Shown here: positions 1 to 8,057 of the stretch, piece by piece
How the letters are laid out: each line of letters begins with the position of its first letter
How positions within the stretch are numbered: the first letter of the stretch is position 1
From: Xylanibacter rodentium
GTDB taxonomy: Bacteria > Bacteroidota > Bacteroidia > Bacteroidales > Bacteroidaceae
DNA length: 64,000 nucleotides
Direction of reading: 5' to 3'
Assembly: GCF_013166575.1 (NCBI RefSeq)
Contig: NZ_JABKKE010000013.1
Coordinates: 1 to 64,000, forward strand
Program-made: the position numbers and the translations under genes
The notes under the pieces: model-generated
Databases searched by the model: none
The model's input: the letters and a program-made list of their open reading frames with translations, nothing else
What the model was told of the DNA's origin: nothing

Positions 1-231
1 GGTGAGAACGTCCATTGACAACAGGGCTTCACTGCCGGTAACATCGGGAACGGCATAACGGGTGGCAAGGCCAAAGCCAGGGTCATCGTCCCAAAAGTAC
101 TCCACGCGGTCGATTACACCATCTGAGGGAGCTATATTCTGAGCATGCAGCGAAATTACAAGCAGACACCCCAAACCACACATAGCCAACCACCGGACGC
201 ATTGTCTCTGTAGGCGGTGTGCATTATTCAT
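1..231 (-). CDS. Partial secreted DPGxG-repeat protein (5' end only)
   Basis: The reading frame is open from an ATG at 231 to the window edge (77 codons). It starts with a signal peptide ending near LHAQ. It then shows DRVEYFWDDDPGFGLATRY, which matches the first repeat unit of the complete protein at 2320-3255 (TEYFFDTDPGHGKAT). The ATG overlaps the stop codon of the upstream beta-helix gene by 8 bp, so the two are probably translationally coupled, as in the homologous pair at 3252-4118/2320-3255. The function of the family is unknown to me. Secretion is inferred from the signal peptide. The rest of the gene lies outside the window. Confidence 0.75.
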   Translation of the reverse strand, partial: MNNAHRLQRQCVRWLAMCGLGCLLVISLHAQNIAPSDGVIDRVEYFWDDDPGFGLATRYAVPDVTGSEALLSMDVLT

Positions 232-1276
232 TTTGAACCTTTATTTTCAGTTTAACGTTGATTTTGCCGTCAATGGGCCTATCGGAAACAACAGCATTCT
301 CTACATAAGGCAGGAAATGAGGATGTCCGGAAACCACATACGGAAACATTCCGTCATAAGCACCGCAGTCACAACCATTATAACCGTAACCTTTAGCAGG
401 GCTGTCCGCCTTCAGTCTGTAACGCTCTTCTTCCGTTCCTTGCATAGTAAACACATCCTCGGGCTTGGCGCCAATGAACTTGTTGTCGGGATGGTCGGCA
501 AAAGCATGGGAAGCATCGGTACTCAACACGTTGTTGGTTATCGTATTATTGTCGGAAACAGAGACGTTGGCTATAGTATAGTTGCTGTAACTATCCGTCT
601 GCTGGTCTCCGTCAGTAGCGTATTCTGTAGATGTGTTCAGTATTATGTTATTGGAGATTTTACTGTTTTGTATGTTAGTTAGTAAAGCACCTTTCTTTGA
701 ACACAAAATTGTATTGTTCGTAAAAGTTGAATATGAAAAATTATCAATTCTACCTTTTATTATACAATTAGAAATATCCACATCTAAAACGGTTCCTCTT
801 TCATGAATCAATTCACCAGAAATATAGCAAGAATTTATTTTAATATTATTAATAGTGGTGTATGAGTCGCCAAGGTTAATGCTCCCCACCACCTTACATC
901 GCTCTATTACGATATTGCTTATTCCTTTACCACCATATATATATAATGAATTTAAATAACATCCCTCTATCTTAACATTACTACTTGTTATATGAAGATT
1001 TATCAACGTTTCTTCGGTTACATTTTTCAGATTATATCCCGTACCTATTATAGTTACGGACTTTCTAACTTGCTGTGATGAAGTTAAAAGACATCCCGGA
1101 TCAAGATAAAGAGTATCACCATTCAGTACGTCACTACTTGACGTAGCTTTCTCTATACTCAGAAAATTGGCCTTGGCTTCAGGCTTCGAGTTGATTCGCC
1201 ATGAGCGGGCATCAACATTATTACTAAACAATGACAGCCCTATGGCTGCCATTGCTGAAAAAAGGATTCTTTTCAT
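224..1276 (-). CDS. Secreted right-handed beta-helix protein
   Basis: This is a 350-residue protein with an N-terminal signal peptide (about residues 1-23, ending VDARS). The middle (about 50-250) is made of short, Asn- and Ile-rich strands with recurring patterns such as NIVIERCKV, NIKINSCYI and VDISNCIIKG. This is typical of parallel beta-helix folds seen in pectate-lyase-like and NosD-like proteins. No catalytic residues can be assigned. The C-terminal part (FPYVVSGHPHFLPYVENAVV) is paralogous to the end of the protein at 3252-4118 (PYVISGIAPGPYIEDITVP). The gene is the fourth in a minus-strand operon and overlaps the next gene by 8 bp. It probably acts at the cell surface or outside the cell; the substrate is unknown. 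Confidence 0.8.
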   Translation of the reverse strand: MKRILFSAMAAIGLSLFSNNVDARSWRINSKPEAKANFLSIEKATSSSDVLNGDTLYLDPGCLLTSSQQVRKSVTIIGTGYNLKNVTEETLINLHITSSNVKIEGCYLNSLYIYGGKGISNIVIERCKVVGSINLGDSYTTINNIKINSCYISGELIHERGTVLDVDISNCIIKGRIDNFSYSTFTNNTILCSKKGALLTNIQNSKISNNIILNTSTEYATDGDQQTDSYSNYTIANVSVSDNNTITNNVLSTDASHAFADHPDNKFIGAKPEDVFTMQGTEEERYRLKADSPAKGYGYNGCDCGAYDGMFPYVVSGHPHFLPYVENAVVSDRPIDGKINVKLKIKVQNE

Positions 1277-1330
1277 TATATATTATTTTTTCTTTATTAT
1301 GAACTAAATTTACATCTTTCCTGACCGCCA

Positions 1331-2308
1331 TCACCAGCGGCTCCTGTCTATATCGAGTTTCACGGTTGTAGTGCCTGAGCCACCGCAATTGCGGCATATG
1401 CCGGGATTCTGCGCACACTTACGGCATACGGACGGGTTAAGGAAACCGTCGCCGTCACAGTATTCGCACACACCCGTGCCGTCACACTTCACGCATGTGT
1501 GCTCCGCAGTGTCGGTGCCGCCACCGAACATAGCTCCCATGAGGCCGCCAAGATCCATACCGCCCATACTGCCACCACCGAACATATCGCTCAACACCTG
1601 TCCCTGAACAGCATTGCCGTCCACTTGTATCGAAGCGGGGTCCATACATATGACACTCGACCCTATCATCGGCTCCTCCTTACCGGACCCGAAGTCATAC
1701 ATAGACACCATAAAGTTAAATGATGTGGGCTTGTTCTGCAAATCGATCCATCCGTATGGAATCCTAACCTCCACCTCGCATGAATAACTGTTTGACGGCA
1801 CCTGTACGGGAATGAGGTATCCTGTAGCGCCGTTGCCGTCGGCCTGTCCTTCTCCATTTTCGTCAAGCACATCAAACGACATTATAAGACGCTTTCCGGC
1901 CTGACCCTTAACAGTCATAGCCACTGTGCCTATCAGGCTCATGCCAGTATTACTGAGAAATATGCCCGCATCGCGCATCCTCACCACCGGCTTGCCCATA
2001 CCGACATTGTTTATCACCATTCCTGTAACGCTGACAACATTCTCTCCTTCAAGCGCCGTTATTTTCGTGGGGCGTACCGGAACGTCCACCGTCTTCCCCT
2101 CCGCATTGGTTGCGGTTTTCCTGCGGCTTTGTGTCTGCGTCGACGAGCTGCCGACGTTCGACCGGGGTGTTTTCTGACCCGTAGATTGCCCCTGGCCTGC
2201 CATCTTCAGCAGGTCGAGTAATCCTTGCGCTTCCAACGGCTGTATACCCCCAAAAAGCATTGCCATCAAAGCGATGACAAAGCATGTCTTGTTTGCCTTT
2301 GTTTTCAT
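1331..2308 (-). CDS. Secreted protein with C-terminal DnaJ-like CxxC cluster
   Basis: This is a 325-residue protein with a signal peptide (about 1-28, ending LEAQ). A low-complexity Ser/Gln/Thr segment follows (about 35-70), then a predicted beta-rich region (about 85-235) and a Gly/Met-rich linker (about 240-265). Residues 272-312 hold four CxxC pairs (CVKC, CEYC, CRKC, CRNC) with CDGTG, CDGDG and CGGSG, like the cysteine-rich zinc domain of DnaJ. In DnaJ that domain is cytoplasmic; here it is on an exported protein, which is unusual. The gene lies between the two beta-helix/DPGxG pairs, 11 bp after the DPGxG gene and 54 bp before the next beta-helix gene, so it is probably co-transcribed. 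The function is unknown; metal binding or redox-sensitive folding is inference. Confidence 0.75.
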   Translation of the reverse strand: MKTKANKTCFVIALMAMLFGGIQPLEAQGLLDLLKMAGQGQSTGQKTPRSNVGSSSTQTQSRRKTATNAEGKTVDVPVRPTKITALEGENVVSVTGMVINNVGMGKPVVRMRDAGIFLSNTGMSLIGTVAMTVKGQAGKRLIMSFDVLDENGEGQADGNGATGYLIPVQVPSNSYSCEVEVRIPYGWIDLQNKPTSFNFMVSMYDFGSGKEEPMIGSSVICMDPASIQVDGNAVQGQVLSDMFGGGSMGGMDLGGLMGAMFGGGTDTAEHTCVKCDGTGVCEYCDGDGFLNPSVCRKCAQNPGICRNCGGSGTTTVKLDIDRSRW

Positions 2309-2319
2309 TTCACTTTATG

Positions 2320-3255
2320 TTATTTTATGAGTTTCACAAAACGGGTGCCGTCCTTACGTGTCACAGCGACAATGACGGGAGACAGCCCATGCTGTACATC
2401 TACTGATATTTCCTGTGATCCCGCGGGCCATACGGCAGCGGCACGCTTCACACCGTCGACAGTGACAATGTCGACACAGGCCTCACCGATGTTGTCGGTA
2501 CGGGTTAGGACAATGCGGCCGGCCATACGGCGGATGCCTACATCCATAATGCTCTTCACCTCCGCAACTCCCGCATTCACAGTTACGGAGAAAGGCGTTA
2601 CAGTGAAAGGCAGCCAATTGCCTGCCGCGGTCCTGATTCTCACCGTAAGCGAATGGTTGCCTACTGCCATACCGGCCGTGGGCACGATAAACGCAGTCTC
2701 GGTTTTGCCGCTGATGTCGATGGCATTGGCTTTGCCCTCACCGGGGTCTGCATCGACAAACCATTCGGCTCCCGCCGCATCCAACGGCTCGGCCACATAG
2801 AGCGGCGATGTCAACGTGGGCGACCACTGGCCGGAAAGGCTGCGGCTGCGCACACAGATGAGGTGCATGCCCGACGACATTCCTTTGGTAGAGATTACCA
2901 AGACGTTGCTCCCCGCCGAAGCCGGCATGCTTGTGCCCTTGCCATAGCCCGGATCGGTGTCTACAAACCATTCGGCAGCGGCCACATCGGTCTTCGGAGC
3001 AAACACATATATGGGTGAAGTCAGCGTGGGCGACCAACGGCCCTCACCGTCCGCGCTGCGTATGCCAAGCAGATGCATACCTGCATCAAGCTGCGACGTG
3101 CGCAATGTCAAGGCGTTGTCTCCCGCCTTGGTTGTTTCCTGCGTTGCCTTGCCATGACCGGGGTCTGTATCGAAGAAATACTCAGTAGTGAGCTGTCCGT
3201 ACATATCCACCGCTGCCGTCAGCAACACGCAGGTAATAAAATGTATGCGTTTCAT
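2320..3255 (-). CDS. Secreted protein with three DPGxG repeats
   Basis: This is a 311-residue protein with a signal peptide (about 1-21). It has three repeats of about 66 residues, starting near residues 25, 94 and 163. Each begins with an aromatic-acidic motif (EYFFDTDPGHG, EWFVDTDPGYG, EWFVDADPGEG) and continues with a strand pattern ending in xGMHxxxxRxRSxxGxWSPTLTSPxYV. The last 75 residues look like a small beta domain ending in FVKLIK, which resembles type IX secretion C-terminal tails; that is uncertain. The start codon overlaps the stop of the beta-helix gene by 4 bp (ATGA), so the pair is probably coupled. The same pair recurs at 224-1276 and 1-231. I do not recognise a characterised function; DPG may be part of a calcium-binding or structural turn. 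Confidence 0.75.
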   Translation of the reverse strand: MKRIHFITCVLLTAAVDMYGQLTTEYFFDTDPGHGKATQETTKAGDNALTLRTSQLDAGMHLLGIRSADGEGRWSPTLTSPIYVFAPKTDVAAAEWFVDTDPGYGKGTSMPASAGSNVLVISTKGMSSGMHLICVRSRSLSGQWSPTLTSPLYVAEPLDAAGAEWFVDADPGEGKANAIDISGKTETAFIVPTAGMAVGNHSLTVRIRTAAGNWLPFTVTPFSVTVNAGVAEVKSIMDVGIRRMAGRIVLTRTDNIGEACVDIVTVDGVKRAAAVWPAGSQEISVDVQHGLSPVIVAVTRKDGTRFVKLIK

Positions 3256-4118
3256 CTTGATGTTCCTATCTTAACCGTTACCTTCATTTCATTGCCCTGC
3301 GCAACAGATACGGGAACTGTTATATCCTCGATATACGGACCGGGAGCTATGCCCGAAATCACATACGGGTCATCACCGGCAAAGGCACCGTGTTCGGTGG
3401 AGATTTCTGCGTCTTTTGTCATATATACGGTATCCAGATTGCCTGAATACATTGACTTTTCGATATTGTTAACGTAAGTGTTTCGTTTGTCATTATTATT
3501 AGAAGCTCCTATATTATATTCAAATACACAACCATCAGTATTCCATGGATCCAAGTAGTACTTGAAAGTATTGTATTTCACCACAGAATTAACCATAGAA
3601 ATAATGTTCTTCATCTCATATGTAACAATATTGTTGGTTATTTGTAGATTAGAAGGACGTGGGTCTGTATGGCCACCTATTCCTCCAATAAAATTCTGAT
3701 GAATAATAGCTCCTTTTATGCCAGAACCTATGTCCACTCCTGTATTACATCTTGTAACCACACATCCGTCCGCATTACATTTTATAGTACGGGCAGCAAT
3801 AGAAGATACTTTCGCTCCGGAGGCGGTCATATTAATAGTACCAAAACTGGCTGTCTGCATTCCTTCCTGAATAATCCCGTTGTCAATAAGCCAATATCCC
3901 GGACCCTGAAGCGTCACGGTCTTGTTTATCTCCACATCACCGTAACTGTCTGGCGAAGCATCCACCATTATCACGTCACCGTCCTCGGCTGCCTCGAGTG
4001 CATCCTTTATTGTAGAATATGGTGCTGTGCTTCCGTTCACGTTGCTCACTCTGAGAATCTTCGCATTGGCACACACTACTGATGCTACAACACACAAAAT
4101 AACTGCCAGTCTTTTCAT
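3252..4118 (-). CDS. Secreted right-handed beta-helix protein, first gene of operon
   Basis: This is a 288-residue protein with a signal peptide (about 1-19, ending CANA). The motif YSTIKDALEAAEDGDVIMVD (about 34-53) is the classic start of a pectate-lyase-like beta-helix. It is followed by coils such as GAIIHQNFIGGIG and NLQITNNIVTY. No active-site residues were identified, so it may bind or cut a glycan or be structural. It is paralogous to the protein at 224-1276. It is the first gene after a good Bacteroidetes promoter at 4217-4248, giving a 5' leader of roughly 90 bp, and it overlaps the next gene by 4 bp. Confidence 0.8.
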   Translation of the reverse strand: MKRLAVILCVVASVVCANAKILRVSNVNGSTAPYSTIKDALEAAEDGDVIMVDASPDSYGDVEINKTVTLQGPGYWLIDNGIIQEGMQTASFGTINMTASGAKVSSIAARTIKCNADGCVVTRCNTGVDIGSGIKGAIIHQNFIGGIGGHTDPRPSNLQITNNIVTYEMKNIISMVNSVVKYNTFKYYLDPWNTDGCVFEYNIGASNNNDKRNTYVNNIEKSMYSGNLDTVYMTKDAEISTEHGAFAGDDPYVISGIAPGPYIEDITVPVSVAQGNEMKVTVKIGTSR

Positions 4119-4216
4119 TGTTTCAAAAGTTATAAGTTTATACTGAGATTATTGTTTAATGTACGGTATGACTTTTCACTATCATTTTTCGGAGGATAAA
4201 ATCCGGTTTCTTGTTG

Positions 4217-4248
4217 TAAATTTAGCACTTTTTACAATCTTATACAAA
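4217..4248 (-). promoter_or_regulatory. Promoter of the beta-helix operon
   Basis: On the minus strand there is TTTG (4248-4245), a 20-bp spacer, then TAAATTTA (4224-4217). This is close to the Bacteroidetes -33 TTTG / -7 TAnnTTTG consensus. The stretch from about 4200 to 4326 aligns without gaps to 13048-13174, which carries the promoter of the other large minus-strand operon. Confidence 0.7.
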
Positions 4249-4284
4249 TGGTATTGCAGGCTATTTTCACCGGAAGATAAAAAA

Positions 4285-4324
4285 TTAGGGAAAACCCAAG
4301 GCTTTTTATTAGGGTTTTCCCTAA
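4285..4324. promoter_or_regulatory. 13-bp dyad upstream of promoter, copy 1
   Basis: Arms TTAGGGAAAACCC (4285-4297) and GGGTTTTCCCTAA (4312-4324) are perfect complements with a 14-bp loop. The near arm begins 37 bp from the last base of the -33 element, exactly as in the copy at 13133-13172. On the minus strand the hairpin is followed by a T-run, so it could also end transcription arriving from upstream. An operator or a terminator insulating the promoter are both possible. Confidence 0.6.
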
Positions 4325-4364
4325 GTAAAAAAAAGCGATACCCGATGGATAACGTTTTTTATGT

Positions 4365-4797
4365 AAGTCCGTCAACAGAGTTAAACCACATTATCGTCCG
4401 GACATAGGATGTGTGCGCCCTGGATGCGTCGCAATCTTCTGCAAACTTAAAGAAAAGGCAGCAAGTACACAGCCACCACGTTAATGTGCATTCAGCTATC
4501 CTAAAATGTCGATAAGTTCGTAGATGGATGCGCCTTGAAAAGGCAGCAAGCACATAGCCCGGGGCAGAGCGAAGCGGCACCCCGGGTATCCATGTGTTGG
4601 AATCCCCGCGCCCTGAAAGGGCAAAAGCATAAAAAACATACAATACACAAAACTGTAAACACTTGATAATTAATGCTTTTGTCCTTTTAGGGCGCGGGGT
4701 GTCGATGTTTGATTCCCAGGGTGCCGCTTCGCTCTGCCCCGGGCTATGTGCTTGCTGCCTTTTCAAGGCGCATCTGTTCAAGGCGCATCTGTTCCTA
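4365..4797. repeat. R1 nested palindromic element, copy 1
   Basis: The outer end resembles AAGTTAGTCAACA (here AAGTCCGTCAACAG at 4365), followed by the shared ATTATCGTCCGGACATAGGA block. The inner palindrome spans about 4527-4773: GATGCGCCTTGAAAAGG, the AGCCCGGGGCAGAGCG/CGGCACCCCGGG core and GCCCTGAAAGGGCAAAAGC, mirrored on the right side. The copy lies between the two large minus-strand operons. Open frames inside it are artefacts of the palindrome. Confidence 0.85.
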
Positions 4798-4807
4798 TGT
4801 CTACACA

Positions 4808-5009
4808 TGACATACTCATTCTTATACCACATCAGGCGTATTCATCCTTATACCATATTTGACGTATTCATAATATGCGGGGTCTTCTTTTCTAATTCTG
4901 GGACATCTTGACATGTATTGGTATTTGCATTCCGATACACATCTTAGTATGATTTTGCGTCGGAATGCACGAACTTGACATGTATGGGTATTTACATCCC
5001 GATACACAT
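4808..5009. repeat. Short tandem/direct repeats beside R1 copy 1
   Basis: From about 4808 to 4872 a unit of about 26 bp related to TATTCATCCTTATACCA recurs two to three times. A 36-bp unit starting CTTGACATGTATTGG is present at 4907-4942 and again at 4974-5009, a spacing of 67 bp. No gene is seen here. Confidence 0.65.
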
Positions 5010-5049
5010 TATATTCTGTATTATTGTCATGTTAATTCTGAAATTTTAA

Positions 5050-5365
5050 CTTTTCTTTTTTCCCAAATTAGAAAAGCCGTGAGGCCCTCTCTGCTTTCTT
5101 GACACACGTTTTTTGCATGGAAAACTTGCCGTAAGGGCCTCCCGGCACTCCCGCGAGGGCCGTTTCGCATTGCAACAAGGCCGTAGTTGCAATGTAATAA
5201 GGGCCTTATTGCAAGGTGATAAGGGTCTCTCTGCTTTATTGACAAAATGTCTCTGTCGTAACATGCTGAATATCAGGGCTTCCCTTTTGGACTGAAAATC
5301 GTGTTTTTCGGAACCTTGTCTGTAAATAGGACTTTTGTTGCTGCTTAACATATGTTAAAGTAAAG
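5050..5365 (+). repeat. R2 repeat, copy a
   Basis: This block of about 315 bp matches 44371-44711 on the same strand and 57195-57526 on the opposite strand. Landmarks are AAAGCCGTGAGGCCCTCTCT near the start, CCGTAAGGGCCTCCCG, an inner inverted repeat built on AAGGGCCTTATTGCAAGG, and CTTAACATATGTTAAAGTAAA at the end. A frame of about 100 codons exists on the minus strand, but its conservation looks nucleotide-level, so no gene is called. Between 5366 and 5460 I see only AT-rich sequence with a promoter-like CAAAGTTA (minus strand TAACTTTG) near 5440. Confidence 0.8.
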
Positions 5366-5460
5366 AAAAATCATATGTGTAAAAGCAATAATCAAGGTTC
5401 ATGTTTTTATATGTCTAACTTTACGAAATTTGGGTGGTACAAAGTTACATATTACATTAT

Positions 5461-5538
5461 AAGTTAATCAACAGAATCAAACTGTATTATCCTCCGGATA
5501 TAGGATGGATAATGCTGTTTGATTCTGTTGACTAACTT
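5461..5538. repeat. R1 mini-element (terminal repeats only)
   Basis: The left arm AAGTTAATCAACAGAATC (from 5461) and right arm GATTCTGTTGACTAACTT (to 5538) form a 22-bp inverted repeat with one mismatch. They enclose CTCCGGATATAGGATGGAT. This equals the two outer ends of a full R1 with the long inner palindrome missing, consistent with an internally deleted mobile repeat. Confidence 0.7.
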
Positions 5539-5544
5539 ACTTAT

Positions 5545-5570
5545 GTTCGGGACAGAGTATTGTCCCGAAC
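5545..5570 (-). terminator. Hairpin after the transglutaminase-like gene
   Basis: GTTCGGGACA (5545-5554) and TGTCCCGAAC (5561-5570) form a perfect 10-bp stem with a 6-base loop, starting 6 bp past the stop codon of the minus-strand gene ending at 5576. There is no long T-run, but its place and strength suggest the end of the six-gene operon. Confidence 0.6.
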
Positions 5571-5575
5571 TCAAG

Positions 5576-7264
5576 CTAATATTTCAGGACATTGGCCGAC
5601 ACTTTCTTATATTGTGGCATAGTCACGCCAATGGGAGCACCTATATATGTAGGGTCGCATACAACATACTTCTGCCCGCCAACCATGACGAAATCGCCAT
5701 TGACACTTTCATTGAAACGCACGGCAGTGGCAATATGGTCAGGATAGTCAAGCAAAACGACATCAAGCCCGAGAAGTTCCCTGACCAGAAAAGAATAGAG
5801 GATTGACCTGTCTTCACAGTCGCAATAAGGATAATAGAAAAGCTCTTCCACAAAGAAAGGCTTTTCGTAGCCGAACTGCTGGCCGTCCGTAGCATATTCA
5901 AAACCTGTCTGCACAAAATTTATCAGTATATTGGCGGCCTCTGCCTCTCCCTTGCCCTGGATGCACGGACGTAAAGATTCAAGCAACGGGGTTTTGACTT
6001 CCGAATTGACAGGAGCGGTGAAATAGACACGGTAGTCGCACTGCGGATACAACTTGTAGAACTCCATAAGCGAATTGGGTACTCCGAGCGTTACGGTCAC
6101 GTCTTTACTGTCGTTCGTATGCGTAGAACTTGTAATCTTGCCTGAAAGATTCGGTGCACTTTTCAGGACCATGCCCATCTGCTTCCTGGCTTTTGCCGCA
6201 TCCTGCTGGCACATATAGAACTGGCAAGGGTCACTCTGCGACATGCAATAGAATTTTTGTCCGTCTTTCACAAAGAACGGATGCGCATATACGGAACAAT
6301 CGGTGGCGACAAAAAGAAGCATCTGGTTCGCTCCGGCCTTGCGTGCCATCTTTGCCTTGTAGCCCAACTCGTTGAAGAGGAATTGCTGCATCACTACAGC
6401 ATCGTTGTTGTTGGCACAAAAAGATTTTGTCACCGCCTCAACCAGCAGATACAGCCCCCAATCATTCAGCCGTAGCTCAGAAATCACTTGCCTGAGATCT
6501 GACAGCAATGTCTTGTAATCGCTTTTGCACAATCTTTCGTATGCATCGGCAATGTCATTTTCCTTCAGTCCGCTCAACGAGCAACGACCTTTCAATCCAT
6601 CACTCATATAGTATGTCATGCCTAAATACGTAATCCTGCTGCGCCCCTCACCTCCAACATGCAGAGGTGTGGACGGAGCCGGCTTAACGGCCGGTTTAGT
6701 CGGAGTTACTGACGGTTTCGCCACCGGCCTTTCAACCGGTTTGACCGGTGTGACGACCGGTCTGGCCGGTGCCTCTACAGGTTTCGTGACAGGTTCGTCC
6801 TTGGTTTTTTCCCCGACAGAAGGAACCGGCTTGTCCTTGGGCTTTTCCTTGACAACAACCGGTTTGTTCTGCTTTTTGGCCACAACCTCCGGCTCGTCAA
6901 ATGTAATATCCTCGACATCGTTAATCTTTACGACCGGCTTTTGCTTGCCTTCGTTTGAAGTCAAATCCAATATTTCCTCAATCGTGAGACATACGGGCTT
7001 TTCATCTTTTGGCGATGTCTTCTCATCGTATTCAACAGGTTTGACCGGTTCCGGTTCTATCCTCTTCTCTACCGGCTGTTCCGACTTGAACTCCTTCCAC
7101 GGGTTACGCAGGAAACTTATGAACTGCTTGTTCGCTTCGTCAATGAAATCGTCAAACGATTTCAGCTCACTATTCATAAAACTGTCAAAATCGTCATCTG
7201 TCTGCGCCATGGACACACAAGGACAGAGAAACAGCACCGTCAAAATAAATCCTATCTTCTTCAT
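5576..7264 (-). CDS. Secreted transglutaminase-like protein with Pro-rich linker
   Basis: The ATG at 7264 is chosen because it begins a clean signal peptide (MKKIGFILTVLFLCPCVSMAQ); a start 18 bp upstream is possible. The mature protein (562 codons in all) has a charged N-terminal part, a long Lys/Pro/Val-rich linker (about 65-200, many KPV and RPV units), a middle domain and a C-terminal domain. The C-terminal domain contains a Cys in YPYCDCEDRS, a His in DYPDHIATAV and an Asp in VVCDPTYIGAPIG. This order and context match the Cys-His-Asp triad of transglutaminase-like enzymes, so a protease or cross-linking role in the envelope is inferred. It is the last gene of the operon starting at 12768. 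Confidence 0.75.
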   Translation of the reverse strand: MKKIGFILTVLFLCPCVSMAQTDDDFDSFMNSELKSFDDFIDEANKQFISFLRNPWKEFKSEQPVEKRIEPEPVKPVEYDEKTSPKDEKPVCLTIEEILDLTSNEGKQKPVVKINDVEDITFDEPEVVAKKQNKPVVVKEKPKDKPVPSVGEKTKDEPVTKPVEAPARPVVTPVKPVERPVAKPSVTPTKPAVKPAPSTPLHVGGEGRSRITYLGMTYYMSDGLKGRCSLSGLKENDIADAYERLCKSDYKTLLSDLRQVISELRLNDWGLYLLVEAVTKSFCANNNDAVVMQQFLFNELGYKAKMARKAGANQMLLFVATDCSVYAHPFFVKDGQKFYCMSQSDPCQFYMCQQDAAKARKQMGMVLKSAPNLSGKITSSTHTNDSKDVTVTLGVPNSLMEFYKLYPQCDYRVYFTAPVNSEVKTPLLESLRPCIQGKGEAEAANILINFVQTGFEYATDGQQFGYEKPFFVEELFYYPYCDCEDRSILYSFLVRELLGLDVVLLDYPDHIATAVRFNESVNGDFVMVGGQKYVVCDPTYIGAPIGVTMPQYKKVSANVLKY

Positions 7265-7357
7265 GATTGTAAGTCTTAACAATATTGGATAAAAAAAGCG
7301 GTAAAGATTGCCTGCAACCCGAAGTTACACGACAGCCTTTCCCGCTAAGACACGGAG

Positions 7358-7984
7358 TCAATACTCCTCTACCGGCTCACCGATGAAATCTTCAACCTGC
7401 TCGGAAAGATCTTTAAGCGCGGCCTTCTTTCTTGCCTCCCTGGCAGCTTCCTCGCGTGCTTTCTTTGCCAGTTTCTCATCAATGCTCATAAAGACATTGA
7501 ACTCTTTCTTACCGTCTTTATCCCTGACCAGCACAAAATGCTGCTTCACAAGACCTGAGATCTTGGTATTCACACCCGATTCGTATGCAGCGCCGAACTT
7601 GTCGATCTCTTCGTCCATTGCCGTGGATGCATCTGAAGACATTACCGACTTCATCTTTCCCACCACCTGGGCTTTTGCACGCGAAGCATAGCTCGTGATA
7701 CCGTTCATGATGGCATTCTCGCGGCCAATCTTAGGATTTGAGCCGACAGCAATTCCTATAAGTTCGATTCTGTTCTCTTCATCTTCCGCGATGTAATTGC
7801 GGTACTTTGTCAAGGCAAATTCCAAAGTCGACGTGCTGCCCAACAATGTCCAGCCCTCTTTCTTAAGTTCCTTAACTCTTTTCTTCGCATCTTTCTGCAC
7901 AGCTTTAGACTGGGCCGAGACTGTGACAGATGCTCCGAACGCCATGGTAAGAAGCATCACGAAATACATAAAACACTTTTTCAT
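7358..7984 (-). CDS. Exported LPP20-like protein, small
   Basis: This protein of about 208 residues has a signal peptide (MKKCFMYFVMLLTMAFGA..., ending VSAQ). ATG 7990, two codons earlier, is equally possible. Residues about 75-125 (VGSNPKIGRENAIMNGITSY and onward) resemble LPP20/FlgO-type domains, in which an Ala-rich helix follows a short strand. The C-terminal 40 residues form a charged helix (KKAREEAAREARKKAALKD). It sits between the larger LPP20-like gene and the transglutaminase-like gene in one operon. The function is unknown; an accessory of the neighbouring envelope proteins is likely. Confidence 0.65.
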   Translation of the reverse strand: MKKCFMYFVMLLTMAFGASVTVSAQSKAVQKDAKKRVKELKKEGWTLLGSTSTLEFALTKYRNYIAEDEENRIELIGIAVGSNPKIGRENAIMNGITSYASRAKAQVVGKMKSVMSSDASTAMDEEIDKFGAAYESGVNTKISGLVKQHFVLVRDKDGKKEFNVFMSIDEKLAKKAREEAAREARKKAALKDLSEQVEDFIGEPVEEY

Positions 7985-8057
7985 AATCATTTCTTTTTAA
8001 TGTTAATATATGGAACCGGCATGCACATCATGACACATACATGCCGTCCGATCATGT

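Noticed and set aside
2320..2560. Firm call of a type IX secretion tail on the DPGxG protein
   Set aside because: Only the FVKLIK ending and a beta-rich domain suggest it; the usual glycine and sequence pattern is incomplete and no type IX machinery is in the window.
4365..4832. Open frames of 80-160 codons within R1 and R2 copies (also at 16177-16687, 43994-44698, 57203-57643)
   Set aside because: They exist on both strands, owe their length to the GC-rich palindromes, and the similarity between copies is at nucleotide level with frame changes. No start signals or protein-like conservation.
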